From contig JAAWNI010000135.1 of the NCBI GenBank assembly GCA_022798855.1, positions 1 through 6,178 on the forward strand: 6,178 nucleotides of DNA, read 5' to 3'. Below the pieces are notes generated by a model. It had not been told where the DNA came from, searched no databases, and worked only from the letters and a program-made list of their open reading frames with translations. A program made the translations under genes and the position numbers. Shown here piece after piece: positions 6,076 through 6,178 of the stretch. Every line of letters begins with the position of its first letter. Within the stretch, counting starts at the first letter, position 1. The DNA is from Lawsonibacter sp. GTDB taxonomy: Bacteria > Bacillota > Clostridia > Oscillospirales > Oscillospiraceae.

Positions 6076-6178
6076 CATGCCTAGTTTTTGTAAAACACTC
6101 CCATGTCTACCAAATGTCTACCAAAAAATGGTGTCAAAGCCTTGGGGCACAAGGGATTGGAAAAACCTCCCTGGAGGG
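6076..6178. other. Intergenic tail with no convincing gene
   Basis: After the terminator, the last 103 bases hold the tandem 11-mer, a 5-bp inverted repeat CCTTG/CAAGG (6140-6154) and a 5-bp inverted repeat CCTCC/GGAGG (6166-6177) at the edge. Short open frames reach the window edge on both strands, but none has a ribosome binding site or a recognisable motif. The segment could be the start of a different genomic neighbourhood. Confidence 0.5.
6103..6124. repeat. Tandem direct repeat, two copies of ATGTCTACCAA
   Basis: Two identical 11-base units, ATGTCTACCAA, lie head to tail at 6103-6113 and 6114-6124, followed by more A residues. They sit beyond the operon terminator in sequence that is more AT-rich than the genes. 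Repeats of this size near a gene end can be recombinase core or accessory sites, regulator sites, or chance. Nothing in the window identifies which. Confidence 0.6.

Noticed and set aside
6081..6176. Minus-strand open frame from the right edge ending at TAG (31 residues, ...GRHLVDMGVFYKN)
   Set aside because: It could be the tail of a gene outside the window, but no motif is recognisable and a frame of this length is expected by chance.
6103..6178. Short plus-strand open frame from ATG 6103 to the edge (MSTKCLPKNG...)
   Set aside because: There is no Shine-Dalgarno sequence, the start lies in the tandem repeat, and only 25 residues are visible with no recognisable motif.
6161..6178. Minus-strand terminator at the right edge (CCTCC/GGAGG stem followed by TTTTT)
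   Set aside because: The stem is at most 5 bp with a 2-base loop and cannot extend because the next pair mismatches, so it is too weak to call.
1..6178. CRISPR array, tRNA or rRNA gene, insertion sequence
   Set aside because: No regularly spaced repeats, cloverleaf sequence, rRNA segment, transposase motif or terminal inverted repeats were seen on either strand.

Overview
The window looks like chromosomal DNA of a fairly GC-rich Firmicute, most likely a gut Clostridium-type bacterium (Oscillospiraceae-like). This rests on strong AGGAGG-type ribosome binding sites, a TTG start, sigma-A promoters with 17-bp spacers, the style of the AsnRS sequence, and a dCache/PAS hybrid kinase paired with an HD-GYP regulator. 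The assignment is an inference from sequence style, with no marker gene behind it.

Layout. Bases 1-1327 (minus strand) hold asnS, asparaginyl-tRNA synthetase, cut by the left edge about 20 residues before its expected C-terminus. Bases 1328-1575 are a divergent control region. It carries a near-consensus promoter for each direction, a perfect 8-bp hairpin where the asnS transcript should begin, and a second hairpin in the leader of the rightward operon. Bases 1576-6025 (plus strand) are a compact three-gene operon: a membrane hybrid histidine kinase (dCache sensor, PAS-like domain, HisKA, HATPase, receiver), a REC-HD-GYP response regulator with a C-terminal PAS-like region, and a small stand-alone HPt protein starting with TTG. 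A strong intrinsic terminator follows at 6045-6075. The last ~100 bases hold no convincing gene, only a tandem 11-bp repeat.

How it works together. The operon encodes every station of a His-Asp-His-Asp phosphorelay: kinase H475, kinase receiver D767, HPt H60, regulator D60. No DNA-binding domain is present. The visible output is the HD-GYP domain, whose metal-ligand and GYP signatures are intact, so the likely effect is control of cyclic-di-GMP (or a related cyclic dinucleotide) by an extracellular ligand. asnS is a divergent housekeeping neighbour and need not be functionally linked.

Most worth checking: an anticodon-loop-like sequence (CUGUUGA) in the hairpin at the 5' end of the asnS leader; slippery-looking A5/C7 runs at the kinase/regulator junction, where a -1 shift would fuse the two proteins; and the unusual domain layout of the regulator. 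The operon as a whole is a recognisable type of signalling system, not an evident new class.
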